A stretch of DNA of 64,000 nucleotides from Spirosoma foliorum (GCF_014117325.1 NZ_CP059732.1:6771001-6835000), one strand, 5' to 3'; shown: positions 47,558 through 56,933, counted from the first letter of the stretch. Made by a program: numbers and translations. The notes: generated by a model from the sequence alone, not told the origin.

Positions 47558-49657
47558 ATGAAATCAATTCTTGCGCTTGCGGTGTGGCTCTTGCTACCCC
47601 TAGCTACGTTTGCCCAGATTCTAAAACCAGTCACCTGGAGCTACAAACCAGCCAAAACTACTGCCAAAGTTGGCGAGGTCATTGAGTTACGTTTTACGGC
47701 CAATGTCCAAACCGGTTACCACATTTATTCCTCGGATGTTAACCCGAAAATTGATGGGCCTCTCCCAACAGTCATTAAGCTTAACCCCAACAAAAGCTTC
47801 GAACTGGTTGGAAAGGTAAAGCCAGTGAGTAAAGTCGAAACCAAATACGAAGAGGTATTTGAGGGCGATACGTATGTAATGCATGGCGCAGCTCAATTCT
47901 CGCAACGCATTAAAATTCTTAGCGATAAGCCTATTATTGAAGGTAATGTCGACTATCAGGTTTGTACAGACAAAGACGGCCAGTGCATTCCAGGAAACGA
48001 GGATTTCGCCATTACAGGCTTGGTTGTTAGTGCGCCAACTACTGCTACAACCGCTGTAGCATCAACGCCAACCGAGGCCTCAGCAGTTACCAAACCAACC
48101 TCCGAAACAGAAGTTGCGGCTGCTACCCCAGCCCCTGCCCTGACAGCGACAGAAGCCGTTAAAGCTGAAGAACCTACGGTTAAGGAAGCCGTTAAAATCC
48201 CGGACTTGTCGGTGGAAGGCACAAAAAATACGCCCCAGGATTCTCTAGGAGGCTTTTTACTGGCCGCTTTCCTATCGGGGTTGGTCGCGTTGCTTACTCC
48301 TTGCGTATTCCCGATTATTCCGGCTACAGTGAGTTTCTTTACGAATCAGCAAGGCGGCATGTGGAAAGCCTTTCTATACGGTGCCTTTATCATTGGTATT
48401 TACGTGCTGATTGGCACCGTGGTCTCTCGATTCAACGGCCCAGCTTTTGCTAATTTTGTTAGTACACACTGGCTGCCGAACCTTATTTTCTTTGCGACTT
48501 TCTTCATTTTCGGTCTTTCCTTCCTGGGCCTTTTTGAAATTGTCCTACCGAACTCGCTCATTAATAATGCCGATGCCCGTTCGGAGAAGGGTGGTATTGC
48601 CGGGATTTTCTTCATGGCTTTTACGTTGGTTCTTGTGTCGTTTTCGTGCACCGGGCCAATTGTCGGTAGCTTGCTGGTTGCATCGGCAGGTGGTGAAGTG
48701 GTGAAGCCCATTTTGGGAATGGCTGCATTTTCGTCGGCCTTCGCCATACCCTTTACGCTGTTTGCCGCCTTTCCACAATGGATGAAAAGTCTACCTCGTT
48801 CGGGTGGCTGGCTCAACTCCGTGAAAGTCGTTCTGGGCTTTATTGAATTGGCGCTTGCCCTTAAATTCCTGAGCATTGCCGATCAGGTTTACCATTGGCA
48901 TTTACTCGACCGGGAAGTTTTCCTGGCGATCTGGATTGTCATTTTCGCACTGGTTGGATTTTATTTCTTGGGAAAACTTCGCCTGCCACACGATAGCGAG
49001 GTCAAGTTTATTAGTGTCCAGAAACTCCTGTTAGCCATCGCGACGTTCTCATTTGTGGTCTACATGATTCCTGGTTTATGGGGTGCTCCGTTGAAAGCAT
49101 TATCGGGCTATTTACCCCCCGAAACATCACAGGATTTCAATTTGCACGGCAAATTTTCTAACGGTGCTCAACAGTCACCAGGACTAGCAGGAAGCGGCCC
49201 CATCCGACATGCCGATCTGTTTCACCTGCCACACGGCTTACAAGGATTTTTCGATTACAAACAGGCATTAGCCTATTCGAAGAAAGTAAACAAGCCTGTG
49301 TTTATTGATTTTACCGGACATGGTTGTGTAAACTGCCGGGAAATGGAAGCCCGTGTTTGGTCGGACCCCGCCGTATTGTCGCGACTTCAGAATGATTTTG
49401 TGGTACTAGCTCTCTACGTTGACGACAAAACCGATCTTCCTGAAGCCGAATGGTATACCTCCACCTACGACCAAAAGGTTAAAAAAACGATTGGTTCCCA
49501 AAACGCTGATCTGCAAATCACAAAATACAACAACAACGCCCAACCGCATTACTGCCTGGTAAATAGCGACGGAAAACTGCTGGTAGCCCCTAAAAACTAC
49601 GACCGTGATATAGCTAACTTCGTCGCGTTTCTGGATTCAGGGAAGGCGAAGTTTTAA
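47558..49657 (+). CDS. dsbD: Thiol:disulfide interchange protein DsbD
   Basis: Carries electrons from cytosolic thioredoxin across the inner membrane to keep periplasmic disulfide isomerases and cytochrome c maturation proteins reduced. It has 699 residues after the start at 47558, where signal peptide MKSILALAVWLLLPLATFAQ begins. The N-terminal alpha-like domain spans about residues 25-150, followed by an Ala/Thr-rich linker. The membrane domain has eight helices with redox cysteines in LLTPCVFPIIP near residue 243 and SFSCTGPIVGSLL near residue 365. The C-terminal thioredoxin domain has the DFTGHGCVNCREMEARVW active site (CVNC) near residue 590. An in-frame ATG at 47453 would put an extra 35 residues before the signal peptide. 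Confidence 0.93.
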   Translation: MKSILALAVWLLLPLATFAQILKPVTWSYKPAKTTAKVGEVIELRFTANVQTGYHIYSSDVNPKIDGPLPTVIKLNPNKSFELVGKVKPVSKVETKYEEVFEGDTYVMHGAAQFSQRIKILSDKPIIEGNVDYQVCTDKDGQCIPGNEDFAITGLVVSAPTTATTAVASTPTEASAVTKPTSETEVAAATPAPALTATEAVKAEEPTVKEAVKIPDLSVEGTKNTPQDSLGGFLLAAFLSGLVALLTPCVFPIIPATVSFFTNQQGGMWKAFLYGAFIIGIYVLIGTVVSRFNGPAFANFVSTHWLPNLIFFATFFIFGLSFLGLFEIVLPNSLINNADARSEKGGIAGIFFMAFTLVLVSFSCTGPIVGSLLVASAGGEVVKPILGMAAFSSAFAIPFTLFAAFPQWMKSLPRSGGWLNSVKVVLGFIELALALKFLSIADQVYHWHLLDREVFLAIWIVIFALVGFYFLGKLRLPHDSEVKFISVQKLLLAIATFSFVVYMIPGLWGAPLKALSGYLPPETSQDFNLHGKFSNGAQQSPGLAGSGPIRHADLFHLPHGLQGFFDYKQALAYSKKVNKPVFIDFTGHGCVNCREMEARVWSDPAVLSRLQNDFVVLALYVDDKTDLPEAEWYTSTYDQKVKKTIGSQNADLQITKYNNNAQPHYCLVNSDGKLLVAPKNYDRDIANFVAFLDSGKAKF

Positions 49658-49658
49658 C

Positions 49659-49721
49659 GTAACGCGGACATCCTGTCCGCATTGTTATAGTTAGACTATG
49701 CGGACAGGATGTCCGCGTTAC
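49659..49721. repeat. Perfect 24-bp inverted repeat with palindromic arms
   Basis: Arms 49659-49682 and 49698-49721 are exact reverse complements around 15 bases. Each arm contains its own palindrome GCGGACATCCTGTCCGC (7-bp stems), so each arm is a REP-like hairpin and the pair can also form one long stem. It begins two bases after the dsbD stop. Confidence 0.9.
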
Positions 49722-49723
49722 AC

Positions 49724-49757
49724 AAAAAATCCCCGCCATGTTCTGGCGGGGATTTTT
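49724..49757. terminator. Bidirectional terminator between dsbD and the desaturase gene
   Basis: ATCCCCGCC pairs with GGCGGGGAT around ATGTTCT, with A6 before and T5 after (49724-49757). A clean intrinsic terminator for both convergent genes, and separate from the repeat next to it. Confidence 0.88.
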
Positions 49758-49782
49758 AATTGATAGATACTTAAGGCGTCGA

Positions 49783-50814
49783 TTAAGCAGCGGCTTCGGC
49801 TGGAGCAACCTGCGATTGTACTAATTCCATATCGGGTTTCGATTGATCGGAAACGGGGACACGGCCACGCTCTTTACGAACAATACGCGAATAAAGTGAT
49901 ATCTCCTGATCGAATAGGAAAAGGAAGAATAGCTTCACAAACGATGTATGATATTTCAGCGACTCGTAATACTCGGGAGCCGATTTCTTAATTTCGGGTA
50001 GCTTATTCCAGGGAATAGACGGAAAATCGTGGTGCTCATTGTGGAACCCAACGTTTAAGTTAGGGCCATTAAGCGGGCCGTAGTAGCTGTAGGTCTCCTG
50101 CTGTGGGTCAAGCGTCAAGAAGTGCTCCTGAGCCCAGCGCGCACCCAATGGGTGAAGGCCAACCGAGAAGAAAAGACACAGCACCATGAAAGCCAATGCT
50201 TTCCAGCCAAACAAGGTTACAATCAGTACGTCAAATGTGATCTGAACAATAAAATTGGCAATTACCCATTTATCAAAAACGGCTAATTCTTTCATCCGCA
50301 GCGTACGAATACCCTGAAAAATAGGATAGAACAACAACCAGATTGCCTTACCAATAGCGTAATTTTTGATTAACCGAGCCTCATACCAGTCCGGCAAATC
50401 GGCATCCAGTTCGTGAACCCCCTGAAAAGCATGGTGCTTGATATGGAAATTCTTAAACGTTAGTGCCGTTGGGAATACAGTTGGTAGGTTTGCAAAAATA
50501 GCTGCCCATGCATTAGCTGTGGGCTTCTTGAAAATCAGGTTATGAGCCGCTTCGTGAATACAAACGAATAGCGTATGTGCCGGGAATGCCCCAATAAACC
50601 AGGCAGCCGCAACTACAATCCACCACGATTGGTCACGAACGAGCCAGGCCATACCCGTCATCAGAACTACACAAAAGGCAGCCACCCAAAACGTATTCGG
50701 GTTTTTCTGACCGATCAGTTTCTTGATTTCGGGGTGAGATTTAAGGATTTGTCGAGTACGAATTCGGTGTGGTTCGGTGGTGTTCGACCGAACAAAATCA
50801 GTTAATGCTGCCAT
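49783..50814 (-). CDS. DES-type fatty acid desaturase (sphingolipid delta-4 desaturase homologue)
   Basis: A 343-residue di-iron membrane desaturase. Three histidine boxes: HEAAH at 87-91, HIKHH at 124-128 and HNEHH at 258-262, with four to five hydrophobic helices between. The resemblance is to ceramide delta-4 desaturases of animals (DEGS1) rather than to acyl-lipid desaturases: N-terminal PHRIRTRQILKSHPEIKKL, the ETYSYYGPLN stretch before the third box, and NEHHDFPSIPWNKLPEIKKS after it, as recalled from the family. Bacteroidota make dihydroceramide lipids, so a role introducing a double bond into the sphingoid base is a reasonable inference, but an acyl-lipid substrate is not excluded. 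It is transcribed alone. Confidence 0.82.
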   Translation of the reverse strand: MAALTDFVRSNTTEPHRIRTRQILKSHPEIKKLIGQKNPNTFWVAAFCVVLMTGMAWLVRDQSWWIVVAAAWFIGAFPAHTLFVCIHEAAHNLIFKKPTANAWAAIFANLPTVFPTALTFKNFHIKHHAFQGVHELDADLPDWYEARLIKNYAIGKAIWLLFYPIFQGIRTLRMKELAVFDKWVIANFIVQITFDVLIVTLFGWKALAFMVLCLFFSVGLHPLGARWAQEHFLTLDPQQETYSYYGPLNGPNLNVGFHNEHHDFPSIPWNKLPEIKKSAPEYYESLKYHTSFVKLFFLFLFDQEISLYSRIVRKERGRVPVSDQSKPDMELVQSQVAPAEAAA

Positions 50815-50938
50815 AAATAAGGTATCGCCAGTACAAATACAGTGAATACGAATAGTAAAATTAACACATTTTCAACTAGTAACGCTATTAATTCTCCCGA
50901 AAAATTCCTGACTTTAATCATATTTTCCTGTAAACGAG

Positions 50939-50966
50939 AAAGGCGAAACGGAGCCGTCTCGCCTTT
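50939..50966 (-). terminator. Hairpin past the beta-barrel gene
   Basis: AAAGGCGA (50939-50946) pairs with TCGCCTTT (50959-50966), with an inner ACGG/CCGT stem. On the leftward strand it is followed by only a short T stretch. It lies about 70 bp past the beta-barrel gene stop and is probably its terminator. Confidence 0.6.
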
Positions 50967-51033
50967 ACTAATTCAGGTTGATTCAACAAAAAACATAAAA
51001 CTCTTTATATACACGAGGAAATACCTCATCTAT

Positions 51034-51726
51034 CTAATATCCAATTGGGAATGAATAGCCCAACGAAAAAGCAACTCCGCGATTCCGAACATTGACATTT
51101 ACGACGGGTACTTGAATCTGACGCGTAAAGCCATTTGTGTAACGGCCTTCGATAAAGAACTTACCAGCACCCGCATCGAACGCGAGACCAAGGCCACCTA
51201 CAGCGCTAACATCCCAGCGGTTCAGCATACCGCCATAATTGACGTCTATATCGTAAGGCTTTGTCGTAATCAGGCCCGAAGCCCGTGTCCGAATACGACC
51301 ATCGAGCGCGTAACTTACAGAAGGCCCTGCAATTAAGTAAGGTTGAACGGGGCCATCAGACAGGTTAAATTTAAAGAGCAAGGGCACTTCAAGTTGTTGA
51401 GATTGATAGGCAATGGTAGCTCCTATTGGGAGATTAAATCCGCCAAGATTCAGATCAATACCTTCTTTAATAGCCACGCCTTTTTGTACATAAGCGATTT
51501 CGGGTCGGAATGAGACGCGCTCACTCAATGGAATATCTAAGAAAAGAGCCGCTGTTGGGCCAATTGTCGGATGAAAATCAGGCATCATACTGCCAAGAAA
51601 GTCGGGTTTTGAGGCAAACCCAGCATTGGCACCACCGCGGATACCAACCTGAACCTGAGCAACAGAAATTTGGGTAACAAATAAGCCAAAGAAGGCAAGA
51701 ACACCGGCAAGCACAATTCGTTTCAT
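51034..51726 (-). CDS. PorT-family outer-membrane beta-barrel protein
   Basis: A 230-residue outer-membrane protein with signal peptide MKRIVLAGVLAFFGLFVTQI ending at SVAQ. The body alternates polar and hydrophobic residues in short strands with glycine turns (VQVGIRGGANAGFASKPDFL, SFRPEIAYVQKGVAI, QLEVPLLFKFNLSDGPVQPY, FIEGRYTNGF) and ends in GVAFSLGYSFPIGY, an aromatic C-terminus. This is the eight-stranded OmpX/PorT-like fold. PorT itself is part of type IX secretion, but this family has many paralogues and no specific role can be given. The start at 51726 is fixed by the signal peptide; a longer frame is open upstream. Confidence 0.82.
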   Translation of the reverse strand: MKRIVLAGVLAFFGLFVTQISVAQVQVGIRGGANAGFASKPDFLGSMMPDFHPTIGPTAALFLDIPLSERVSFRPEIAYVQKGVAIKEGIDLNLGGFNLPIGATIAYQSQQLEVPLLFKFNLSDGPVQPYLIAGPSVSYALDGRIRTRASGLITTKPYDIDVNYGGMLNRWDVSAVGGLGLAFDAGAGKFFIEGRYTNGFTRQIQVPVVNVNVRNRGVAFSLGYSFPIGY

Positions 51727-51955
51727 GGTATTATAGGGAAAATTGACTAGAAAATGAGAACCTGAAATTGATTGCGTAAAACGTCGGCGATAGGCGAAGT
51801 AGTTATTGTTTTTGCGATTATGCCTGTTAGAGGAAGCCATTGCCGAAAGGATTAACCAGTCCATAAAAAAAATTTATGCGTGTTTATCGTCAGCCCTTAT
51901 TTCGTCCTCATTTACTAAATGTTTATTACTGGCAATCAGTAGTTTGTATTTTTTC

Positions 51956-51986
51956 TTGAAAACATTGTAGCGTCCTTGTAACTTTA
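51956..51986 (+). promoter_or_regulatory. Candidate promoter of plsC
   Basis: TTG (51956-51958), 20 bases, then TAACTTTA (51979-51986): close to TTG-N19-TAnnTTTG, with one spacing base extra and the last base changed. It lies 28 bp before the ATG. Confidence 0.4.
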
Positions 51987-52013
51987 CCAACTACCTATAA
52001 TCTTAACCTAACG

Positions 52014-52826
52014 ATGAAGTATATTAAGCCAACTAAATTCAGCTACCTGCCTAAGTTTCTGATGCCGTTGGACTTACTGGGCCTATTTGAGTGCGATCCA
52101 TTCGGTAGTTCACTGTTAATCAGAAGAATACTTATTGGTATTGTTGGGTGGTTAACCTATGCCCGCTATACGGTTGTGAACCGGATTGAGATCGAAGGGA
52201 CAGAAAATCTGGAAAATCTTCCGATCAATAATGTGCTGTTTCTGTCGAATCATCAGACCTATTTTGCGGATGTGATTGCCTTTTTTCAGATTTTCTGCGC
52301 TGTAAAATGGGGGTTTCAGAACACGATTGTGCCTCCTGTCTATCTACTTGGCCCACGTGCCCGACAGTATTATGTAGCCGCTTCTGAAACCATGAAAAAA
52401 GGGTTTGTACCCCGCGTGCTGTCGGCAGCGGGTGCGCTCACTATCGAACGATCCTGGCGGGCTGAAGGCCGCGAAGTGCAGCGGGCAGTTGACAACACGG
52501 CCAATGATAAAATTGCCAAAGCGCTTGCGCACGGTTGGGTTGTTAGCTTCCCGCAGGGCACTACCACTCCCTACGCTCCCATTCGGAAAGGAACTGGGCA
52601 TCTTCTCAAAAACAACGAACCCATTGTTATTCCGGTAGTTATCAACGGTTTTCGACGTGCTTTCGATAAAAAAGGGTTGCGCTTTAAAAAACGGAACACC
52701 CTTCTGACAGTTCAGTTTAAAGCCCCGCTACACTACAGCCCCGACGATACGGTCGATGATATCGTAGCCAAAGTTCGTCATGCTATTGAGCAGGATGCCC
52801 CAGAATGGGCCCAGGAAAAAAGTTAG
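52014..52826 (+). CDS. 1-acylglycerol-3-phosphate acyltransferase family (PlsC-like)
   Basis: A 270-residue membrane-associated acyltransferase of the PlsC/LPLAT family that probably makes phosphatidic acid or acylates another lipid. Motif I is LSNHQTYFADVIAFF near residue 80. The spacing here is H-x5-D instead of the usual catalytic H-x4-D. Motif III is VVSFPQGTTTPYAPIR near residue 178, with PQGTT in place of PEGTRS, and motif IV is IVIPVVINGFRRAF near residue 205. An N-terminal helix near residues 30-55 anchors it. The variant motifs may mark a subfamily with a different acceptor. It is transcribed alone. Confidence 0.8.
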   Translation: MKYIKPTKFSYLPKFLMPLDLLGLFECDPFGSSLLIRRILIGIVGWLTYARYTVVNRIEIEGTENLENLPINNVLFLSNHQTYFADVIAFFQIFCAVKWGFQNTIVPPVYLLGPRARQYYVAASETMKKGFVPRVLSAAGALTIERSWRAEGREVQRAVDNTANDKIAKALAHGWVVSFPQGTTTPYAPIRKGTGHLLKNNEPIVIPVVINGFRRAFDKKGLRFKKRNTLLTVQFKAPLHYSPDDTVDDIVAKVRHAIEQDAPEWAQEKS

Positions 52827-52948
52827 TCACAATGCAAGTCATGCTTCCCATTCACCCTCATAGCTTATAGTAGGTTACATAGAACTCGTCTTTATACTAC
52901 ACGCCAACGAACTTGCCAAAACGGCGAACGACTTATTTCTAAAGACGA

Positions 52949-55283
52949 ATGGCTATGCGATTGTATGTAAATCCAACCCTAACGAACTGTTTATTTCCCG
53001 CCTGCGCATTAGTACTAGGCTTACTGGCTTCCAGTTGTAATCAGTCTTACAAATCCTCTTCTAGCAATGACTTTGCGCGCGTCGTTCAGGACACGAATCC
53101 GCCTGTGGAGCCTCTATCGCCAGAAGCGAGCATAAAAAAAATTCAACTTCCGCCGGGCTATCACGTTGAGCTGGTTGCCAGCGAACCGATGATCCAGGAA
53201 CCCGTCGCGATGGCCTGGGATGGAAATGGCAGGCTGTATGTAGTCGAGATGAATACATACATGATCGATGCCAGTGCCACTGGAGAGTATGCTCCAACAA
53301 GCCGAATCAAACGTTTGGAAGATACCGATGGCGACGGCAAGATGGATAAATCGACCATCTTTATTGATAGCCTCGTACTACCTCGCACTATCCTGCCCGT
53401 GGGCGATCAGTTGTTGGTGGGCATTACCAATGTTCAGCATATCTGGAGTTATCGGGATACCAACGGCGATGGCAAGGCCGATGAGAAAAAGATAGTATTT
53501 AAGAATGATGCCATCGACTCCCGCAATCTGGAGCATCAGAATGGTGGGATGATCTGGAATCTGGATAATTGGATTTATCCAACCCGTGATAATCTCCGGT
53601 ATAAATACAAAAACGGCAAACTCCTGGCCGATACGCTGGTCGATAATATGATTGGTCAATGGGGTATGACGACTGACAATTATGGTCGTTTATTTTATTC
53701 AGAAGCCGGGCCTGGCTTACCAGCCGTACAAATTCAGCAAAATCCGGCCTACGGTGCTCTTAACTTTGCCGATCAATACTCAGAAGACTTCACAAAACCC
53801 TGGCCAATTATCGGAACTGTCGATGCACAAGGTGGCAGGGAAGCTCTACGGCCTGAAGACAACACACTCAATAAATTTACCGCTGGCTGTGGTCAGTCCA
53901 TTTTCCGGGGAGATCGCTTACCTGCCGATATGCAGGGCGATTATTTTATTCCGGAACCCGTAGGGCGGATTATCAAGCGCGGAAAAGTGAGTAACCGAGA
54001 TGGTAAAATTTACATTGACGATGCCTATAAGCAGAAAGATTGGCTGGCTTCTGCTGATATGAATTTCCGCCCTATCAATACCTACACGGGGCCCGATGGC
54101 TGTTTTTACATTGTTGATATGTACCACGGCATCATTCAGGAAAGCGAGTGGACCAAGCCCGGTTCGTACTTGGGTGGCATCATTCAACAAAAAGGTTTGT
54201 ATAAAAATCGAGGCATGGGTCGAATTTACCGCATCGTTCACGATGATTTCAAACGCGATACTCAACGGCCCAATATGCTTAATGAGTTGAGCAGTAAATT
54301 GGTAACCTACCTCGATCACCCAAATGGCTGGTGGCGAGATAATGCACAACAGTTGCTTATTGTTCGGAACGATCAGTCTGTAGTACCAACGCTTCGGCAA
54401 ATCGCTATTGGTGAAAAGGCATCTTTGCTCAAACAACCCAGTCCATTAGCCCGGATTCATGCGTTATGGACACTGGAAGGTTTGGAAGCTATTGATAAAC
54501 CGACGCTTTTTAAAGCGTTTGCTGATACGGACGCGCAGGTTCGTAAAACCGCTGTCTGGGTCAGTGAGTATTATTTGAAGAAGAAAGATGCAGAGGTAAT
54601 GTCAAAGCTGGCCACCCTGAAAGACGACCCAAGTGCCGATGTACGGATTCAGTTGGCCTTATCACTTCGTAGCCATAAAACACCCCAAACGCAGGCGCTT
54701 GTCAAGACGCTACTGGCCGAAAACCCGAAGAATGAGCTGATGCAATTTTCGTTTACAACTTTTGCTGAATCGCAGAAAATTCTTCAGGCCGAACAGGAGC
54801 GCACTCGCAACCTAAGTCCTGCCGATCGCGCTTTAGTAACTCGAGGTGCAACGATTTTCAAGCAGCTCTGCGCCACCTGCCACGGGCCTGATGGCAAAGG
54901 CATTACGATGGGAGGCAAACAAATGCCTGCTCCCCCCTCTGGTTGGCTCGCCACGTGTGAAAGGCGATAAAACGCTATTGATGCAGCTGCTGCTGAACGG
55001 TATGAGAGGCCCCGTAGATGGCAAAACTTACACCGATATGATGCCCTCGATGGCTGCCAACGATGACAAATGGATTGCTTCGGTACTTAGTTATGTCCGA
55101 AACAGTAGCGAATTAGGTAATAAATCATCGGTTGTCACACCCGAAGAAGTAGCTTATACCCGCGCCAATACACCCGTCATTCCAGCAGGCATGACTCAGC
55201 AGGAGTTGGAAATATTTAAGTTAGGTCGCGCGGAACGCACTAACTGGAGTAAACCAGACGATAAAGACAAGTCTCACAAATAG
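52949..55283 (+). pseudogene. Lipoprotein sugar dehydrogenase-like propeller with HEAT and cytochrome c, one-base frameshift
   Basis: A secreted oxidoreductase-like protein. The lipobox LLASSC lies near residue 30. A PQQ-dehydrogenase-like propeller covers about residues 65-430 (LPPGYHVELVASEPMIQEP, AMAWDGNGRLYVVEMNTYM), HEAT-like repeats about 440-620, and a C-terminal cytochrome c has CATCHGPDGKG near residue 645. The reading frame breaks at a run of six C (54932-54937). Removing one C continues as PAPPLVGSPRVKGDKTLLMQ and runs in frame to the stop at 55283, including the MMPSMAAN stretch with a probable heme Met. Intact length would be about 778 residues. Homopolymer position suggests sequencing or assembly error, though slippage in vivo is possible. 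Confidence 0.8.
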
Positions 55284-55292
55284 CCCAAACCG

Positions 55293-56135
55293 ATGAACGT
55301 ACCTTTTGTAAAAAGTCTTCTAGGCTGTCTGTTTGTGCTTTATGCGTCTGCGGCCTTCGCACAAGAGCCTACCTATACAAATAGCATCGGTATGGAGTTT
55401 GTACTCATTCAACCGGGGAGTATGACTGTTGGACGATTTCAGCCTCCTTATCCCCATCAGCCAGCGATTTCTACAGTATCAGCAAGTAAAGATCCCGGAA
55501 TGCCGTGGACGCAAAATGACTACCAACTAGCGGAGAAATTAGTAAAACAAGATGCCCGGCCTGGCTTCCCGGTCAAGATTAGTAGCCCTTATTACATTGG
55601 CAAATTTGAGGTTACACAGGCCCAATGGAAACAGGTAATGGGTAGCAATCCATCCGCTTTTCAGGGAGATAAAGTCAAAGATGAAGCCGACCAACATCCG
55701 GTTGAACAAGTCACCTGGCAGGACACTCAGAAGTTTCTGGCAAAACTCAATGCTTTAGACAAAAATCATCATTACCGACTACCCACCGAATTTGAATGGG
55801 AATACGCTGCCCGTGCTGGTGCCCAGGACGACATTTCCTGGAAAGCGATTTGGGCATCGGCACAAATGGGCTCCAAAACGACCAGTAAGGTTGGCCAGAA
55901 AACACCGAATGCCTGGGGACTTTACGACACGCTAGGCAACGTTTGGGAATGGGTTCAGGATTATTACAACGAGAAAATCTTTGCCGATCAAACACCCCCA
56001 CGTTCAGGTAACCAGCATGTGCTAAAAGGAGCTTCGTTTATGGGCGATGTAAAAAATGCGACCTACATGACTCACGCAGCCGGACCAGGCAACGGGTGGG
56101 ATGTCGGTTTTCGCGTTGTGATGGAAACGAAGTGA
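55293..56135 (+). CDS. SUMF1/formylglycine-enzyme-fold secreted protein
   Basis: A 280-residue secreted protein with signal peptide ending near FAQ (residue 24) and the FGE-sulfatase fold: SIGMEFVLIQPGSMTVG near residue 31, YYIGKFEVTQAQWKQVMGSN near residue 100, HPVEQVTWQDTQKFLAKLN, RLPTEFEWEYAARAG near residue 165, GLYDTLGNVWEWVQDYY and a final DVGFRVV. The mature protein contains no cysteine, so it cannot be a sulfatase-activating formylglycine generator; it probably binds a ligand. It lies ten bases after the propeller/cytochrome gene and is followed by a DUF1080 gene. Confidence 0.87.
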   Translation: MNVPFVKSLLGCLFVLYASAAFAQEPTYTNSIGMEFVLIQPGSMTVGRFQPPYPHQPAISTVSASKDPGMPWTQNDYQLAEKLVKQDARPGFPVKISSPYYIGKFEVTQAQWKQVMGSNPSAFQGDKVKDEADQHPVEQVTWQDTQKFLAKLNALDKNHHYRLPTEFEWEYAARAGAQDDISWKAIWASAQMGSKTTSKVGQKTPNAWGLYDTLGNVWEWVQDYYNEKIFADQTPPRSGNQHVLKGASFMGDVKNATYMTHAAGPGNGWDVGFRVVMETK

Positions 56136-56162
56136 TTACCCTAACTTGAAATTTCATTAACC

Positions 56163-56858
56163 ATGTCCTTAAAAAAAATAACCAGTCTCCTGTTGTTCTC
56201 GTTGATGGCGAGTTTTGCCAGTGCCCAAATCGGCAAAATTCCGGCAGGTTTCACCCCTATTTTCAATGGAAAAGATTTAAAAGGATGGCACACGAGCCGG
56301 ACATCGCACCAGGGAACAACCGGCAATTTCTACGTAGAAAATGGTGTCGTTACCCTGAAACAATATCCATACGGGCAAGGCGGTGTTCTGCTAACCGACA
56401 AAAAATATGGCAACTTTGAACTTTATCTGGAAGCTAAAGTCGATTCGTTTTGCAATGGTGGCATCTTCATCCGCTCCACCGAAAGCGGGGCAGCTTACCA
56501 GGTCGAATTAGCTACGCCCAGCGGTTTGGGTGATCTATTAGGCGAACGGATGAACGTGAGCAAAGGCGCTCAGGCTAAAAGCATTGCCCAAGTCTGGAGA
56601 CCCGGCGACTGGAATTCCTTCCGCATCCGCATGGAAGGTGAAATTCCACATGTAACCCTGTGGGTAAACGGTCAGCAAATGTGGGAGGTTACCGAGCCAG
56701 TCAATGACTTTGTTGCCGGAGAAACGAAAGGGATGATTGGGCTACAGGCGCACTGGTCGGCTGTATATTCGGCAGCTGCAGAGTCCTTTAATATGGCTAA
56801 CTCATGGAAACCCGGTGCCGCTCACCGATTTCGAAATATTGCTATTAAAGAACTGTAA
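56163..56858 (+). CDS. DUF1080 (3-keto-disaccharide hydrolase family) secreted protein
   Basis: A 231-residue secreted lectin-like beta-sandwich protein. Signal peptide MSLKKITSLLLFSLMASFAS ending at AQ. The family opening GFTPIFNGKDLKGWHTS is near residue 28, then NFELYLEAKVDSFCNGGIFI near residue 82 and GAAHRFRNIAIKEL at the end. DUF1080 proteins include hydrolases of 3-keto-glycosides; the context with a dehydrogenase-like lipoprotein and a FGE-fold protein fits periplasmic processing of oxidised sugars, by inference. It lies 27 bp after the FGE-fold gene and closes the operon. Confidence 0.87.
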   Translation: MSLKKITSLLLFSLMASFASAQIGKIPAGFTPIFNGKDLKGWHTSRTSHQGTTGNFYVENGVVTLKQYPYGQGGVLLTDKKYGNFELYLEAKVDSFCNGGIFIRSTESGAAYQVELATPSGLGDLLGERMNVSKGAQAKSIAQVWRPGDWNSFRIRMEGEIPHVTLWVNGQQMWEVTEPVNDFVAGETKGMIGLQAHWSAVYSAAAESFNMANSWKPGAAHRFRNIAIKEL

Positions 56859-56860
56859 AA

Positions 56861-56929
56861 GTAGCGTGGACCTCCGGTCCGCATAGCTTAGGTTGTGTTT
56901 AAGCTATGCGGACCGGAGGTCCACGCTAC
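56861..56929. repeat. Perfect 30-bp inverted repeat with palindromic arms
   Basis: Arms 56861-56890 and 56900-56929 are exact reverse complements around nine bases. Each arm contains a smaller near-palindrome (GGACCTCCGGTCC). The repeat runs from two bases after the DUF1080 stop to four bases before the phosphate transporter stop, filling the convergent junction. Confidence 0.92.
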
Positions 56930-56933
56930 TCTA

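Noticed and set aside
48400..48876. 158-codon leftward frame inside dsbD
   Set aside because: Antisense to membrane helices of DsbD; basic composition is an artefact of reading hydrophobic codons backwards.
55293..56135. Active formylglycine-generating enzyme (sulfatase maturation)
   Set aside because: The mature protein has no cysteine, so the catalytic pair is missing, and no sulfatase gene is nearby.
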